Assembly (NCBI GenBank): GCA_005776475.1
Contig: SXPB01000277.1
Coordinates: 1-38,655, forward strand
Direction: 5' to 3'
DNA length: 38,655 nt
DNA from: Planctomycetia bacterium
Lineage (GTDB): Bacteria > Planctomycetota > UBA1135 > UBA2386
In this document: positions 24,231 to 32,466 of the stretch, in pieces
How the letters are laid out: every line of letters begins with the position of its first letter
Numbering within the stretch: the stretch's first letter is position 1
Made by a program: the position numbers and the translations under genes
Notes under the pieces: model-generated
What the model was told of the DNA's origin: nothing
Seen by the model: the letters and a program-made list of their open reading frames with translations, nothing else
The model's database searches: none

Positions 24231-25727
24231 ATGGGACGCCACGTGTTGCCCCTGGTTATCGGCGCGTGCTGCGCTCTGGCTCAACCAACGTGCGGGCAGG
24301 CCGGAGGCTCCGGTGCCACGGGCGGTCCCGGCCAGGTCACCGAGCGCGACGGCGACAAGCTGGCCAGCCGGTTCCGCGAGCTGCTGCTGGAAGTTCCCAC
24401 CCGCGACCTGGCCGCCGGCTGGGAACTCGCGGCCAGCACCGGGCGGCCGGCCGCGCCGCTGCTCTGGGAAATGCTGCGCCGGGAGAGCGCCGACGTCGGC
24501 CAACGCCTGCGCCTGCTCGCCGCCGCGATGCTGGCCGGCGGCATGCACGAGGACGAGACGTTGTTCGTGTGGCTGGCGCAGCAAAAGCCGATGCTCGAAG
24601 AGCGCACGTTCGCGGCGCTGGTGCTCGTGCTGGGGCCGCAGCGCGTGCGGCCGATGCCGGACTTCTGGACGCGCCTGCTCGGTGGCCAGAAGAGCCCCGA
24701 GATGATCCTCGGCATCGCGGCGCGGCTCGCGTCGGTGCGTTTCCCCGAGGCGGGCAAAGGCCTGCCGCCCCTCTCCAGCGAAGACCCCGGCCTCGTCGCC
24801 GCGGCGGCCTTCGCTGGCTCACCGTTGCCGGCTGCGGCAACGGCGCGCTGGTGGAACCTGGGGTCGGGCCTCGCCCACCAGGACCTCGTATGGCGCGGCA
24901 TGTTGCTCGGCGCTTCGCGCGACGTGCACCGCAACGTCGATCCGCTGCTGCTCGGCAAGGCCACGGAGGCGATGAACCTCGGCGGCGATCCGATGGCTTC
25001 GGTGCGAAGTGCGGCAGTCTGGCTGCGCAGCGTGGCCCACGATCTGCGCGAACAGGGCCAACCGCTCGACGTTCTCCTGCTGCAGATCGCGACTGGCGAC
25101 ATGCAGACGGCCAACCTGCTGCGCGGCTGGCTTGGTCCGACCGTGCATCCGCGCGACCAGACGCCGCAACGGCTCGCCGTCGCCTACGCGCTGACCCAAC
25201 CGATCGAACGCGTGCTCGCCGATCGCGCCCAGTGGTCGGGCGATGCCAAGATCGCCGCACACGTGGCGATCGCCTTTGCCTACCGGCTCGCCGGCACCGC
25301 CAAGGTCGAGCCGGTGCAGGTGCAGGTGCCCGAGCTTCCCGAGTGGCAGTTCGTGCGCGCCGCGAGCGGCGCCAGCGTCGATGCCGAGCGCCCCTCGACC
25401 GATCCGGGGCTCGCCGCCTTGCTGCCGCTGCACGCCGACGGGCGACTGCCGCGGGCCGCCATGCAACGCGCGCTGGAAGAGGCGCTGTGGCGGCTCGGCA
25501 GCCACCCGCGTCTGGCCCCGGTGGAACTGGAACGCGGCCTGGTTCGCGACCTGCTGCTCGCCGGCAGCGACCCGGGCGGCAAGTACCTGCGTTGGTTGCG
25601 CCAGGAGCAGCGCTACGCGCCGACCGGAATGGACCGCGACGACCCGTTCTACGCCGTCGCGGTGTCGCTGTTCGACTTCCTGCAGAAGCCACGGTCGCCG
25701 ATGCCAGCCGAGCATCGGTTGCCGTGA
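24231..25727 (+). CDS. Secreted helical protein, function unknown
   Basis: The 498-residue product starts with a signal peptide (MGRHVLPLVIGACCALAQ) and likely cleavage near CGQAGG. The mature part is Leu/Ala/Arg-rich and almost all helical, with repeated stretches such as LRLLAAAMLAGGMHEDE and LVWRGMLLGASRDVHR that hint at HEAT- or TPR-like repeats. No catalytic motif was recognised. It diverges from the PATAN-propeller gene with 49 nt between start codons, so the two may be co-regulated and may work together in the envelope; this is inference. The end is 18 nt from the stop of the convergent cysteine desulfurase gene. Confidence 0.75.
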   Translation: MGRHVLPLVIGACCALAQPTCGQAGGSGATGGPGQVTERDGDKLASRFRELLLEVPTRDLAAGWELAASTGRPAAPLLWEMLRRESADVGQRLRLLAAAMLAGGMHEDETLFVWLAQQKPMLEERTFAALVLVLGPQRVRPMPDFWTRLLGGQKSPEMILGIAARLASVRFPEAGKGLPPLSSEDPGLVAAAAFAGSPLPAAATARWWNLGSGLAHQDLVWRGMLLGASRDVHRNVDPLLLGKATEAMNLGGDPMASVRSAAVWLRSVAHDLREQGQPLDVLLLQIATGDMQTANLLRGWLGPTVHPRDQTPQRLAVAYALTQPIERVLADRAQWSGDAKIAAHVAIAFAYRLAGTAKVEPVQVQVPELPEWQFVRAASGASVDAERPSTDPGLAALLPLHADGRLPRAAMQRALEEALWRLGSHPRLAPVELERGLVRDLLLAGSDPGGKYLRWLRQEQRYAPTGMDRDDPFYAVAVSLFDFLQKPRSPMPAEHRLP

Positions 25728-25745
25728 GCCGCGCCGGCGAACGCC

Positions 25746-26858
25746 TCAGAGTCCGGCGAGCACTTCGAGCACGCGGGCGATCTCGTCGCGGGTGGTGGTG
25801 GCACCGGTCGACACGCGCACTGTGCCCGTCGCCTCGGTACCGAGCGACGCATGGATCCACGGCGCGCAGTGGTGGCCGGTGCGCACGTGCACGGAGGCTC
25901 CCGCGAGCAAGGCGCCGAGCTCGGACGGATCGAAGTGGGCGTGGGTGAAGCTGGCCACCGGCACGCGGGTCGCAGTGGTGGCAGCAAGGCAGCGGATGCC
26001 GGGCAGCGCGCGCAAACCGGCCAGGAGTTCGTCGAGTCGCGCCAGCGCCGTGGCCAGATCGGCCGCTTGCCGGGACGCGTCGCGCGCCGCCAGCGCCGCC
26101 CCGAGTCCATAGATGGCGGGGGTGTTGGGAGTGCCCGCTTCGAACGCTTCGGGCCACGTCGTCGGATGCTCGGCGAGCGCCTGGCTGCTGCCGGTGCCGC
26201 CCTGCTTCTGCGGCGACAGCCCAAGGCCGCGATGCAGCAGGAAGCCGATGCCGGGCGGGCCGAGCAGCGCCTTGTGGCCACTGCCGACCCAGATGTCGGC
26301 CCCGACGCGCAGGTCGATCCAACCTGCAGTCTGGCTGGTGTCGAGCACCGTCAGGGCGCCGACTTCCCGCGCCAGCGCACACATCGCCGCCGCCGGCAGC
26401 ACGGCGCCGGTGACGTTGCTGGCGTGGGTGAACACGAACAGGCGCGGCCGCAATGCCTGCAGCGTGGCACGCACGGCATCGAGATCGACGCCGCCCGCCG
26501 CCGCGGGAACCACGTGCACGCGCAGCGAACGTTCCCGCGCCAACGCCTGCAGCGGCCGCACCACCGACGAGTGCTCGAACGCCGTCGCGAGCACCGCGTC
26601 ACCCGGTTGCAGCAACGCGCGCAGGCACAGATTGAGTCCTTCCGTGGCCCCCGAATTGAAGGCGACGTGTTCGGCGCGCACGCCAGCCCGGTCGGCGAGG
26701 GCCTGGCGCACCGCCGCCACTTCGCGCGCCGCGGCAATGCAGCGGTCGCTGGCGCCACGCGCGGCACTGACCCCGATCTCGGCATACCAGCGCTGCATCG
26801 CGGCCAGCACCGCATCGGGCTTGGGCCAACTCGTCGCGGCATGGTCGAGGTAGATCAT
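25746..26858 (-). CDS. Cysteine desulfurase-like PLP enzyme (aminotransferase class V)
   Basis: The 370-residue enzyme starts MIYLDHAATSWPKP, typical of the small NifS/SufS-like family TIGR01977. PLP-site residues visible are His96 in FEHSSV, Asp173 and Gln176 in LDTSQTAG, and the Schiff-base Lys196 in GSGHKALLG. The catalytic Cys331 is in RTGHHCAP, which matches the group II (SufS-type) loop. It would take sulfur from cysteine as a persulfide, giving alanine. The start is 9 nt after the ThiF/MoeB-like gene, with ferredoxin upstream of that, so the three probably form one operon for sulfur transfer. No scaffold or SufE-type partner is in the window. The acceptor is therefore unknown. Confidence 0.88.
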   Translation of the reverse strand: MIYLDHAATSWPKPDAVLAAMQRWYAEIGVSAARGASDRCIAAAREVAAVRQALADRAGVRAEHVAFNSGATEGLNLCLRALLQPGDAVLATAFEHSSVVRPLQALARERSLRVHVVPAAAGGVDLDAVRATLQALRPRLFVFTHASNVTGAVLPAAAMCALAREVGALTVLDTSQTAGWIDLRVGADIWVGSGHKALLGPPGIGFLLHRGLGLSPQKQGGTGSSQALAEHPTTWPEAFEAGTPNTPAIYGLGAALAARDASRQAADLATALARLDELLAGLRALPGIRCLAATTATRVPVASFTHAHFDPSELGALLAGASVHVRTGHHCAPWIHASLGTEATGTVRVSTGATTTRDEIARVLEVLAGL

Positions 26859-26867
26859 CGCAGTCGC

Positions 26868-27887
26868 TCAGGCATTGCGTCCGACCCAACGATCGTAGAG
26901 GGCGCGGGCGCGCAGTGGGTCGCGCACGCCGAACAGCAGGGCTCGGCCACCCGGAAACACGCTGAATATGGTGCCTTCGACGGCGAACCGCAGCAGGTGC
27001 GGCGTGCGCCGCAGGTCCTGCACTGCACTCCCGAGCCGGAGCGCGAGCGCTTCGAGGTCGAGGGCGGAGTGTCCGCCCGGATCGATCTGCACGGCATCGC
27101 GGCCACACAACGTTGCCGCCAACGGTGCCGGCGCGAGCAGGGCCGGGTACTCGCCCTTCGCACACACCACGCACTCGGGCGATGCGAGGGACAGCAGCGG
27201 CATGCGCGCGTAGTGGCCGCGCCAGACGTCGCAGGTGAACACGCCGCGCTGCACGTCCGGCGATCCGACCAGCAGCTTGAGCGCTTCGGCGACCTGGTAG
27301 GCGCTGACCGCCGCGATCGCCGGCGCCAGGATGCCGACGGTCTCGCAGTTGCCGGCCGACGTCGCATCCGGCGGTTCCGGCCACAGGCAGCGCAGGCACG
27401 GGCCCGTGGGAGGGACGACCATCGCCGCGCCTTCCGCCCCAACCGCACCCGCATAGATCCACGGCACCGAGTGCCGGTGGCACCAATCGTTGAGCAGGTA
27501 TCGGGTCGGGAAGTTGTCGGTGCCGTCGAGCACCAGATCCGGCCGTGCCGGCAGCCGATCGAGGAACGCCGCCGAGCATTCATCGACGAAGGCCGACACG
27601 CGCACTTCCCGATTCACTTCCTGCAGCCGCGCCGCGGCGGCCACGGCCTTGGGCGTTCCCGCTGCCGCGTCGGCTTCGGTGAACAGGACCTGCCGCTGCA
27701 GGTTCGACCATTCGACGACATCGCGATCGACGAGCCACAGCTCGCCGATGCCGGCGCGCGTCAACGCATCCGCCGCGTGGGTTCCCAGGGCGCCACAGCC
27801 GACCACCAGGACCGCGCTGCGCCGAAGGCGTGCCTGCCCGGCTTCGCCGATGCCCGCGACCCGCTGTTGTCGGCTGTAGCGGTCCAA
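26868..27887 (-). CDS. ThiF/MoeB/HesA-family E1-like adenylyltransferase
   Basis: This 339-residue protein adenylates the C-terminal glycine of a ubiquitin-like sulfur carrier (MoaD, ThiS or relatives). The fold shows RYSRQQRV at the N-terminus, the ATP-binding VLVVGCGALGTHAADAL, the catalytic-Asp region VLDGTDNFPTRYL, two Cys pairs CLRC and CVVC for zinc, and NCETVGILAP. The last 80 residues (CGRDAVQI onward) form a small C-terminal domain known from many MoeB/ThiF-like proteins; it is not a rhodanese. The start is TTG at 27887, the only canonical start codon in frame between the ferredoxin stop and RYSRQ. Neighbours are a 7Fe ferredoxin upstream and a cysteine desulfurase downstream, fitting a sulfur-carrier activation pathway. 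The carrier gene is not in the window. Confidence 0.88.
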   Translation of the reverse strand: MDRYSRQQRVAGIGEAGQARLRRSAVLVVGCGALGTHAADALTRAGIGELWLVDRDVVEWSNLQRQVLFTEADAAAGTPKAVAAAARLQEVNREVRVSAFVDECSAAFLDRLPARPDLVLDGTDNFPTRYLLNDWCHRHSVPWIYAGAVGAEGAAMVVPPTGPCLRCLWPEPPDATSAGNCETVGILAPAIAAVSAYQVAEALKLLVGSPDVQRGVFTCDVWRGHYARMPLLSLASPECVVCAKGEYPALLAPAPLAATLCGRDAVQIDPGGHSALDLEALALRLGSAVQDLRRTPHLLRFAVEGTIFSVFPGGRALLFGVRDPLRARALYDRWVGRNA

Positions 27888-27905
27888 AGGGTACCCGGGG
27901 CAAAC

Positions 27906-27921
27906 GCCGGCTTCGGCCGGC
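27906..27921. other. GCCGGC-TTCG-GCCGGC hairpin between ferredoxin and ThiF-like genes
   Basis: A perfect 6-bp inverted repeat with a 4-nt loop. On the plus strand it is the very stable C(UUCG)G type; on the transcribed minus strand the loop is CGAA. It lies 18 nt before the TTG start and lacks a T-tract. It could lower read-through or the translation of the E1-like gene. Confidence 0.45.
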
Positions 27922-27930
27922 GGGACGAGA

Positions 27931-28173
27931 CTACTTGCCGAAGTGGACCTTGTTGATCTCCGAGTATTGCGCCCACTCCGGCGGCAGGTCTTCCTCGGCG
28001 AAGATCGCGCGAACGGGGCACGCATCGACGCACAACGTGCAGTCGATGCAGTCGTTCGGGTTGATGTAGAACTGCGGGCTGTTGTCGTCGCTGTGGATGC
28101 AATCCACCGGGCAGACATCCACGCAGGCCTTGTCCTTCACATTGATGCAGGGTTGGGCGATGACGTGCGTCAT
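27931..28173 (-). CDS. fdxA: 7Fe-type (3Fe-4S/4Fe-4S) ferredoxin
   Basis: The 80-residue protein has the Cys pattern of seven-iron ferredoxins: Cys9, Cys17 and Cys52 would hold the 3Fe-4S cluster, and Cys21, Cys42, Cys45 and Cys48 the 4Fe-4S cluster. Cys25 is free, as in Azotobacter FdI. The second set reads CIDCTLCVDACP. Such ferredoxins pass single electrons at low potential. Length is at the short end, since FdxA proteins often have a C-terminal tail of 20-30 residues. GAAG at 6-nt spacing could be a weak ribosome site. TAGTCT on the minus strand (28220-28215) is a possible -10, 42 nt before the ATG, without a convincing -35; transcription could also come from tRNA-Leu just upstream. Confidence 0.92.
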   Translation of the reverse strand: MTHVIAQPCINVKDKACVDVCPVDCIHSDDNSPQFYINPNDCIDCTLCVDACPVRAIFAEEDLPPEWAQYSEINKVHFGK

Positions 28174-28266
28174 GGGCGCTTCTTGTGCGTTCGTTCTCGG
28201 TTGAGGGGGCAGACAGACTAGCGAGGGCGAAGACGGTTACCACCCTCTGGCTGTTGGCTACTTGCG

Positions 28267-28353
28267 TGGTGCGAGAGCAGGGACTTGAACCCTGAAGAGC
28301 TTGCGCTCGCGGGCACCTAAAACCCGTGCGTCTGCCAGTTCCGCCACTCTCGC
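28267..28353 (-). tRNA. tRNA-Leu (anticodon TAG)
   Basis: The acceptor stem GCGAGAG pairs with CTCTCGC, followed by discriminator A (28270) and encoded CCA (28269-28267). The anticodon arm has the stem CGGGT/GCCCG with loop TTTAGGT, giving anticodon TAG and G37, normal for leucine tRNAs reading CUN. The long variable arm (GCGAGC...GCTC region) is typical of class II tRNAs. It lies 93 nt upstream of the ferredoxin gene on the same strand. Confidence 0.96.
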
Positions 28354-28365
28354 GTGGGATGCCGC

Positions 28366-28393
28366 ACGGTAGCCAACCCGGGACTGCCCGCAA
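28366..28393 (-). promoter_or_regulatory. Sigma70-type promoter of tRNA-Leu
   Basis: On the minus strand TTGCGG (28393-28388) and TACCGT (28371-28366) are 16 nt apart. The -10 box ends 12 nt before the mature 5' end of the tRNA. The arrangement matches the promoter of tRNA-Glu in this window (TTGCAA-N16-TACACT). Confidence 0.55.
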
Positions 28394-28454
28394 GCTCAGT
28401 TTGATACGCAGCCGGCGTCGCCCTTCCAGCCGCCCGGCATCCGTGACGATGACC

Positions 28455-28470
28455 TGGCTCGATCGGGGCT
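28455..28470 (+). promoter_or_regulatory. Weak sigma-54-like site before the Gly-linker lipoprotein
   Basis: TGGCTCGATCGGGGCT keeps the GG and GC dinucleotides ten bases apart, with 9 of 12 fixed positions of TGGCACG-N4-TTGCW. The -12 element has GG instead of TT, so it may be chance. The ATG follows at 28508. A hairpin CTTTCC-CTC-GGAAAG lies just after it (28469-28483). Confidence 0.22.
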
Positions 28471-28507
28471 TTCCCTCGGAAAGGGCGACCCCGACCCCAA
28501 GGCAACC

Positions 28508-30847
28508 ATGACTCGCAACCTGTCTCTTCCTTGTGCCCATGGCGTGGCGGCGCTCGCCCTCGCCGTGCTCGCAGCCTGTGGCGCTGGCACCACGGACACC
28601 GGTGGTGGTGGTAGTGGCGGTGGTGGCGGCGGTGAGGGTGGTGGCAACAACAGTGGCGGCGGCGGCTCGGGCGATCCTGGCTCTGGCGGTGGCCCGAGCG
28701 GCCCAGGTGGCGCCGGCAATCCGCTTGCCATCACGCTCGACTTCTCGGTTGCGAACGAATCCACGGTCGCCCGCACCGAGACGATCCAGGCTTCGATTCC
28801 GTTCCCGGCCGGCGGCTACGCCGAATCGGCGCTCGCCAACCTCGTCGTCAGCGGCCACCAGACCGCGTGGCTGCCCCTGCAGTACTGGCCGGACGGCAAG
28901 GTGAAGGTCGCGCAGGCGCAGTTCACCGACGCGCTGCAGCCGGGGCAGGTCAAGGACTACGTGGTCGCCCGCGACGAACCGGCCATGACCGGCGCCTTCG
29001 CTCGCAACGCGTGGGTGCAGCAGCTGTGGAGTGGACTCGAGATCGGCGCCGAAGTGCGCGACACGTTCCAGGTCGGCTACCGCAGCTTCGCGACCGGTTC
29101 TGGCACCGTGGTGAAGACGTCCCCGCTGCTGCAGACGACGCGCCATCGCACCTACCACACGGTGCTGGCGGGCCAGACCGGCATCGGCCGCGACTACCTG
29201 ACTTCCACGTACTACGTCACCGAGTTCCGCGACATGCCGTTCGTGGTCGTCGACTGGATCCTCGGCAACGACTACCTCGGTGCCGATGCGGTGGCGCCGG
29301 GCAACACCGACAAGAACCTGCGCGCGCTCGGCACGGCCGACGTGCGCGGCGCCTGGTTCCTGTGCAAGGGAGCGACGGCGATCATGCCGTACCGCGCCAG
29401 CACCGAGGGCATTGGTTCGCTGGAGACCCTGAGCGGCAGCTATCCGGCCCATCGCGTGCTGACCGACACCTTCCTGGCCGATGCGCAGACGCGGCGTTAT
29501 CGCTTCCTGTTGCGCATGGAGCCGCCGGGCGCTTCGTCGGTCGAACTGGCGCGCTGGCAGGCGACCGCGAACGCGATGCTGCAGAAGCCGCTCTATCCGC
29601 TGGCAACGCAGGCGGCATGGGGACAGTGCAAGGCGGCGGGCCTGCTCGGTGGGCCGGTTGTCGGTCCGAGCGACGCGAATGCGCGCGCCCGCGGCGAACT
29701 CGATTCGTGGAGCAACTCGGCGTGGTTTGGCACCTGGGGCTCGCGCGGGGATGCGAAGGTGACGGCGACCACCGGCACGCCGCGCAACCACCCGCTCAGC
29801 CCTGAGTTCGCCCATGCAGTGCAGGGCGAGTGCCACGGTCTCGTGCTGAAGCTCGAGCAGATGGCGTGGGCGCAGTCGATGCGTCCGTACCATCTGTGGA
29901 ACCTGCAGGTCGGCGCCGACCAGCAGATCATCCTGTGGGACGGCACGCCGATGCTCGCGGTGCAAGGCGAGAGCCTCGGCCGGCGGGCGTTGCGCGATGC
30001 CGATCCGTGGCCGCAGTACCGCTCGCTCAGCCTCGGCCAACCGCGCGCGCACGGCTGGGAGCACTTCGACCATGAACACTGGTCGACCGACCTCGTGTTC
30101 GACTACTGGACGCTGACCGGCGACGCCTGGGCGAAGGAAGAACTGCGCCAGCTCGGCCAGAGCTTGAAGGGCCTGATGCGTTTGTCGTTCTACTACACCG
30201 CGAACATCCAGCCGGCGCGCGCCGAAGGCTGGTGCATGCAGGGCTTCGCGCAGTGCTACCAGGCGACGCAGGACGCTTCGCTCAAGCAGTTCGCGATGCG
30301 CCGCGTCAACGAGATCATCGAGCCGCAGCGCAAGAAGCTGCATGCGAGCAAGGCGATGACCTTCCAGCCGAACTACGTGGCCACGGGCTATCCGATGAAC
30401 CACGAGTTCTTCATGCCCTGGCAGCATGGGGCCGTGCTCTACGGCTTCCTCGGCGCCTACAAGTCGTTCAACGAGCAGATCCTGCTCGACATCGCCGAAG
30501 ACGTGCCGACGACGGTCGAATACTCGTGGGTCACCAACTTCCAGCATCCGCAGTTCGGCTTCGTGGCCAACGGGCTGCGCTACTACGTGCCGGCGTCGCA
30601 CAACGGCACGCCGGTGCCTGCGAACTACTGGGATGGGCTGTCGCAGAGCATCAAGTTCGGCGACTCGCCGCTCGGCGGCGCGCACACGTTCCTGATCGGC
30701 GGGCTCCATCTGCTGCAGGAACTGTCGCCGGATGCCGGCGTGCGGCAGAAGGCGCTGTTCTACGGCGCGCAACTCCGCGGCACGGTCGCCGACCCTGATC
30801 GTTGGAACAAGTGGTACTACTGCATGCCGAGCTTCTACGCGCCGTGA
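28508..30847 (+). CDS. Large Gly-linker lipoprotein, possible polysaccharide lyase
   Basis: The 779-residue product has a lipoprotein signal ending in lipobox L21-A-A-C24. About 45 residues of Gly/Ser/Asn linker follow, much like the linker of the PEP-CTERM lipoprotein at 19738-20187. Residues about 78-330 are beta-rich (ITLDFSVANES, YRSFATGSGTVV). The C-terminal 400 residues look like an alpha/alpha toroid: GWEHFDHEHWSTDLVFDYW, then LTGDAWAKEELRQLGQSL, and EGWCMQGFAQCYQAT. A D-x-E/H-H motif followed by D-Y-x-L-T-G-D resembles PcRGLX/YetA-type exo-rhamnogalacturonan lyases and related toroid enzymes. I give this as a possibility, not an assignment. The convergent neighbour is a nucleotide-sugar operon ending 7 nt away. 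Confidence 0.7.
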   Translation: MTRNLSLPCAHGVAALALAVLAACGAGTTDTGGGGSGGGGGGEGGGNNSGGGGSGDPGSGGGPSGPGGAGNPLAITLDFSVANESTVARTETIQASIPFPAGGYAESALANLVVSGHQTAWLPLQYWPDGKVKVAQAQFTDALQPGQVKDYVVARDEPAMTGAFARNAWVQQLWSGLEIGAEVRDTFQVGYRSFATGSGTVVKTSPLLQTTRHRTYHTVLAGQTGIGRDYLTSTYYVTEFRDMPFVVVDWILGNDYLGADAVAPGNTDKNLRALGTADVRGAWFLCKGATAIMPYRASTEGIGSLETLSGSYPAHRVLTDTFLADAQTRRYRFLLRMEPPGASSVELARWQATANAMLQKPLYPLATQAAWGQCKAAGLLGGPVVGPSDANARARGELDSWSNSAWFGTWGSRGDAKVTATTGTPRNHPLSPEFAHAVQGECHGLVLKLEQMAWAQSMRPYHLWNLQVGADQQIILWDGTPMLAVQGESLGRRALRDADPWPQYRSLSLGQPRAHGWEHFDHEHWSTDLVFDYWTLTGDAWAKEELRQLGQSLKGLMRLSFYYTANIQPARAEGWCMQGFAQCYQATQDASLKQFAMRRVNEIIEPQRKKLHASKAMTFQPNYVATGYPMNHEFFMPWQHGAVLYGFLGAYKSFNEQILLDIAEDVPTTVEYSWVTNFQHPQFGFVANGLRYYVPASHNGTPVPANYWDGLSQSIKFGDSPLGGAHTFLIGGLHLLQELSPDAGVRQKALFYGAQLRGTVADPDRWNKWYYCMPSFYAP

Positions 30848-30854
30848 ACGCGGC

Positions 30855-31457
30855 CTAGGTCGTCGGCCAGCGCACGCTGCGCCCACACGCGCAGCGGTGC
30901 TCACCGCTCGGCACGGTGCCGGCGACCGCGCGCGCGAGCACTTCCCCGCAGCGACAGACGATCCCGTGCAGACGCGCCGGGTTGCCGAGCACGAGCGCAT
31001 GCGGCGGCACGTTCGCCGTGACCACGCTGCCCATGCCGACCATGCAGAACTCGCCGAGCTCGAGGCCCGGGCCGATCGTGCAGTTGGCGCCGATGGTGGC
31101 ACCGCGCCGCACGGTGGTGGCGAGCGTCGCTTCGGTGGGGGCGCTGGTCTGCAGGCCCTGCAGATCGGGATCGGTTGCGCGCGGCAGCAGGTCGTTGGTG
31201 AACACCGTGTGCGCCGCGACCATCACTCCCGTCTCGAGCGTCACGCCCGCGCACAGATAGACGTTCGCGTTGAGCTTGCACAGGTCGCCGACCACGACGT
31301 CGTAGGCGATGTAGGTCTTCTCGCCGACGATGCAGTCGCGCCCGATGCGGGCGCCGCGCCGCACGTGCACGCTGTCCCACACCGACGTGCCGGGGCCGAG
31401 TTCGACGCCAGGCTCGACGATGGCGGTGGGATGGATGCGGGGCGTGCGGGCGTCCAT
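30855..31457 (-). CDS. WbpD/WlbB-like hexapeptide-repeat acyltransferase
   Basis: The 200-residue protein is a left-handed beta helix built of hexapeptide repeats (IHPTAIVEPGVELGPGTSVW; RRGARIGRDCIVGEKTYIAY). Motifs VFTNDLLPR, VRRGATIGANCTIGPG and LVLGNPARLHGIVCRCGE follow the pattern of WbpD/WlbB, which N-acetylate the 3-amino group of UDP-sugar uronates. The C-terminus has Cys pairs CRC and CAC, probably a zinc-binding tail. ATG at 31457 is preceded by CAGGAACCC and lies 10 nt after the dehydrogenase stop. It would be the last step after the dehydrogenase and aminotransferase upstream. Family match is good; the exact sugar is inference. Confidence 0.85.
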   Translation of the reverse strand: MDARTPRIHPTAIVEPGVELGPGTSVWDSVHVRRGARIGRDCIVGEKTYIAYDVVVGDLCKLNANVYLCAGVTLETGVMVAAHTVFTNDLLPRATDPDLQGLQTSAPTEATLATTVRRGATIGANCTIGPGLELGEFCMVGMGSVVTANVPPHALVLGNPARLHGIVCRCGEVLARAVAGTVPSGEHRCACGRSVRWPTT

Positions 31458-31467
31458 GGGTTCCTGT

Positions 31468-32466
31468 TCAGCCGAGGCTCGGTTCGAACGGCACTGCGAG
31501 CCAGCGTTCTTCGGTCGCCGAACGGTAGGCGCAGTCGACGACGACCACCGACGCCAACGCATCGGCATCGTTGATCACCGGCAGCTCGGTGCCGGCGATC
31601 GCGCCGGCGAAGTTGCGCAGCTGGTTGGCGAACGCGGCGATCTTGTCGTAGCCGTTGCCGAACGCCTGCCAGGCGCCGCCCTTCTGCTTCCAGCGCGAAC
31701 TCTTCCAGCCGACTTCGAGCGTGCCGGCGGTGCCGTGGATGCGCACGTAGGCGTCGGTCTCCTTGTGCACGCTCCACGACAGATCGATCGAGCCGAGCGC
31801 TCCGCTCCTGCTGGTGAACAGGATGCGGGCGGTGTCTTCGACGGTGATCGGTTGCGCGCGGCGGCCGAACTGCGCCTGCACGCGCGCAATGGGTCCGAGC
31901 AGGAAGCGCGCGAGGTCGACCGAGTGGCAGCCGTTGTCGATCAACACGCCGCCGCCGCTCGTCGGCGCGTGCGCGTTCCAGCGCCGGGTCATGTCGACGT
32001 GCGAGCAGAAGACGTTCTCGTACATCACGATGTCGCCACAGCACTGCCGGTCGAGCAGCGCCTTGGCGGCCGCGACGTCAGGGGTGTAGCGGAACTTGCT
32101 GCCCATCATCAGTACGCGGTTGTGGCCGCGCGCGGTCGCCAACATCACGCGCGCCGCGGCGATCGTGGGAGCCAGCGGCTTCTCGCACAGAACGTGCAGC
32201 CCGTGTTCGAGCAGGCGGATGCTGAGTGCTTCGTGATGCACCGGCGGCGCCAACACCAACGCCGCGTCGAGTCGCAGTCCGGCGGCGAACAGCGCATCGA
32301 GGTCGGCGAACCCCGGCGCGTCGGCCGCGAACGCGGCGCGGGCCGGTGGCGACGGATCCACCAACGCGGCGAGGTGCAACGAAGGCACCTGCCGCATCGC
32401 CTGCACATACGACGTGGCGATGCCGCCGGCGCCGACGATCGCGATCTGCAGCGGGAACTCAGCCAT
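31468..32466 (-). CDS. Gfo/Idh/MocA-family oxidoreductase
   Basis: This 332-residue enzyme has an N-terminal Rossmann fold (IAIVGAGGIATSYVQAM) for NAD(P), the family motif CEKPLA with catalytic Lys96, and the substrate-site stretch GGGVLIDNGCHSVD with Asp177 and His181. In WbpB/WlbA-type pathways such enzymes oxidise the C3 hydroxyl of a UDP-sugar uronate before transamination. The start overlaps the end of the aminotransferase gene by 8 nt, and the acyltransferase gene follows after 10 nt, so the three are almost certainly co-translated and act in one pathway. Sugar specificity is inferred from the neighbours. Confidence 0.9.
   Translation of the reverse strand: MAEFPLQIAIVGAGGIATSYVQAMRQVPSLHLAALVDPSPPARAAFAADAPGFADLDALFAAGLRLDAALVLAPPVHHEALSIRLLEHGLHVLCEKPLAPTIAAARVMLATARGHNRVLMMGSKFRYTPDVAAAKALLDRQCCGDIVMYENVFCSHVDMTRRWNAHAPTSGGGVLIDNGCHSVDLARFLLGPIARVQAQFGRRAQPITVEDTARILFTSRSGALGSIDLSWSVHKETDAYVRIHGTAGTLEVGWKSSRWKQKGGAWQAFGNGYDKIAAFANQLRNFAGAIAGTELPVINDADALASVVVVDCAYRSATEERWLAVPFEPSLG

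Noticed and set aside
20282-25948. An 1888-residue plus-strand open frame
   Set aside because: It crosses the PATAN-propeller gene (minus) and the secreted-protein gene in another frame, and has no protein-like pattern.
27761-31102. A 1113-residue minus-strand open frame
   Set aside because: It spans the tRNA-Leu gene and runs opposite the Gly-linker lipoprotein gene; only shadow composition is seen.
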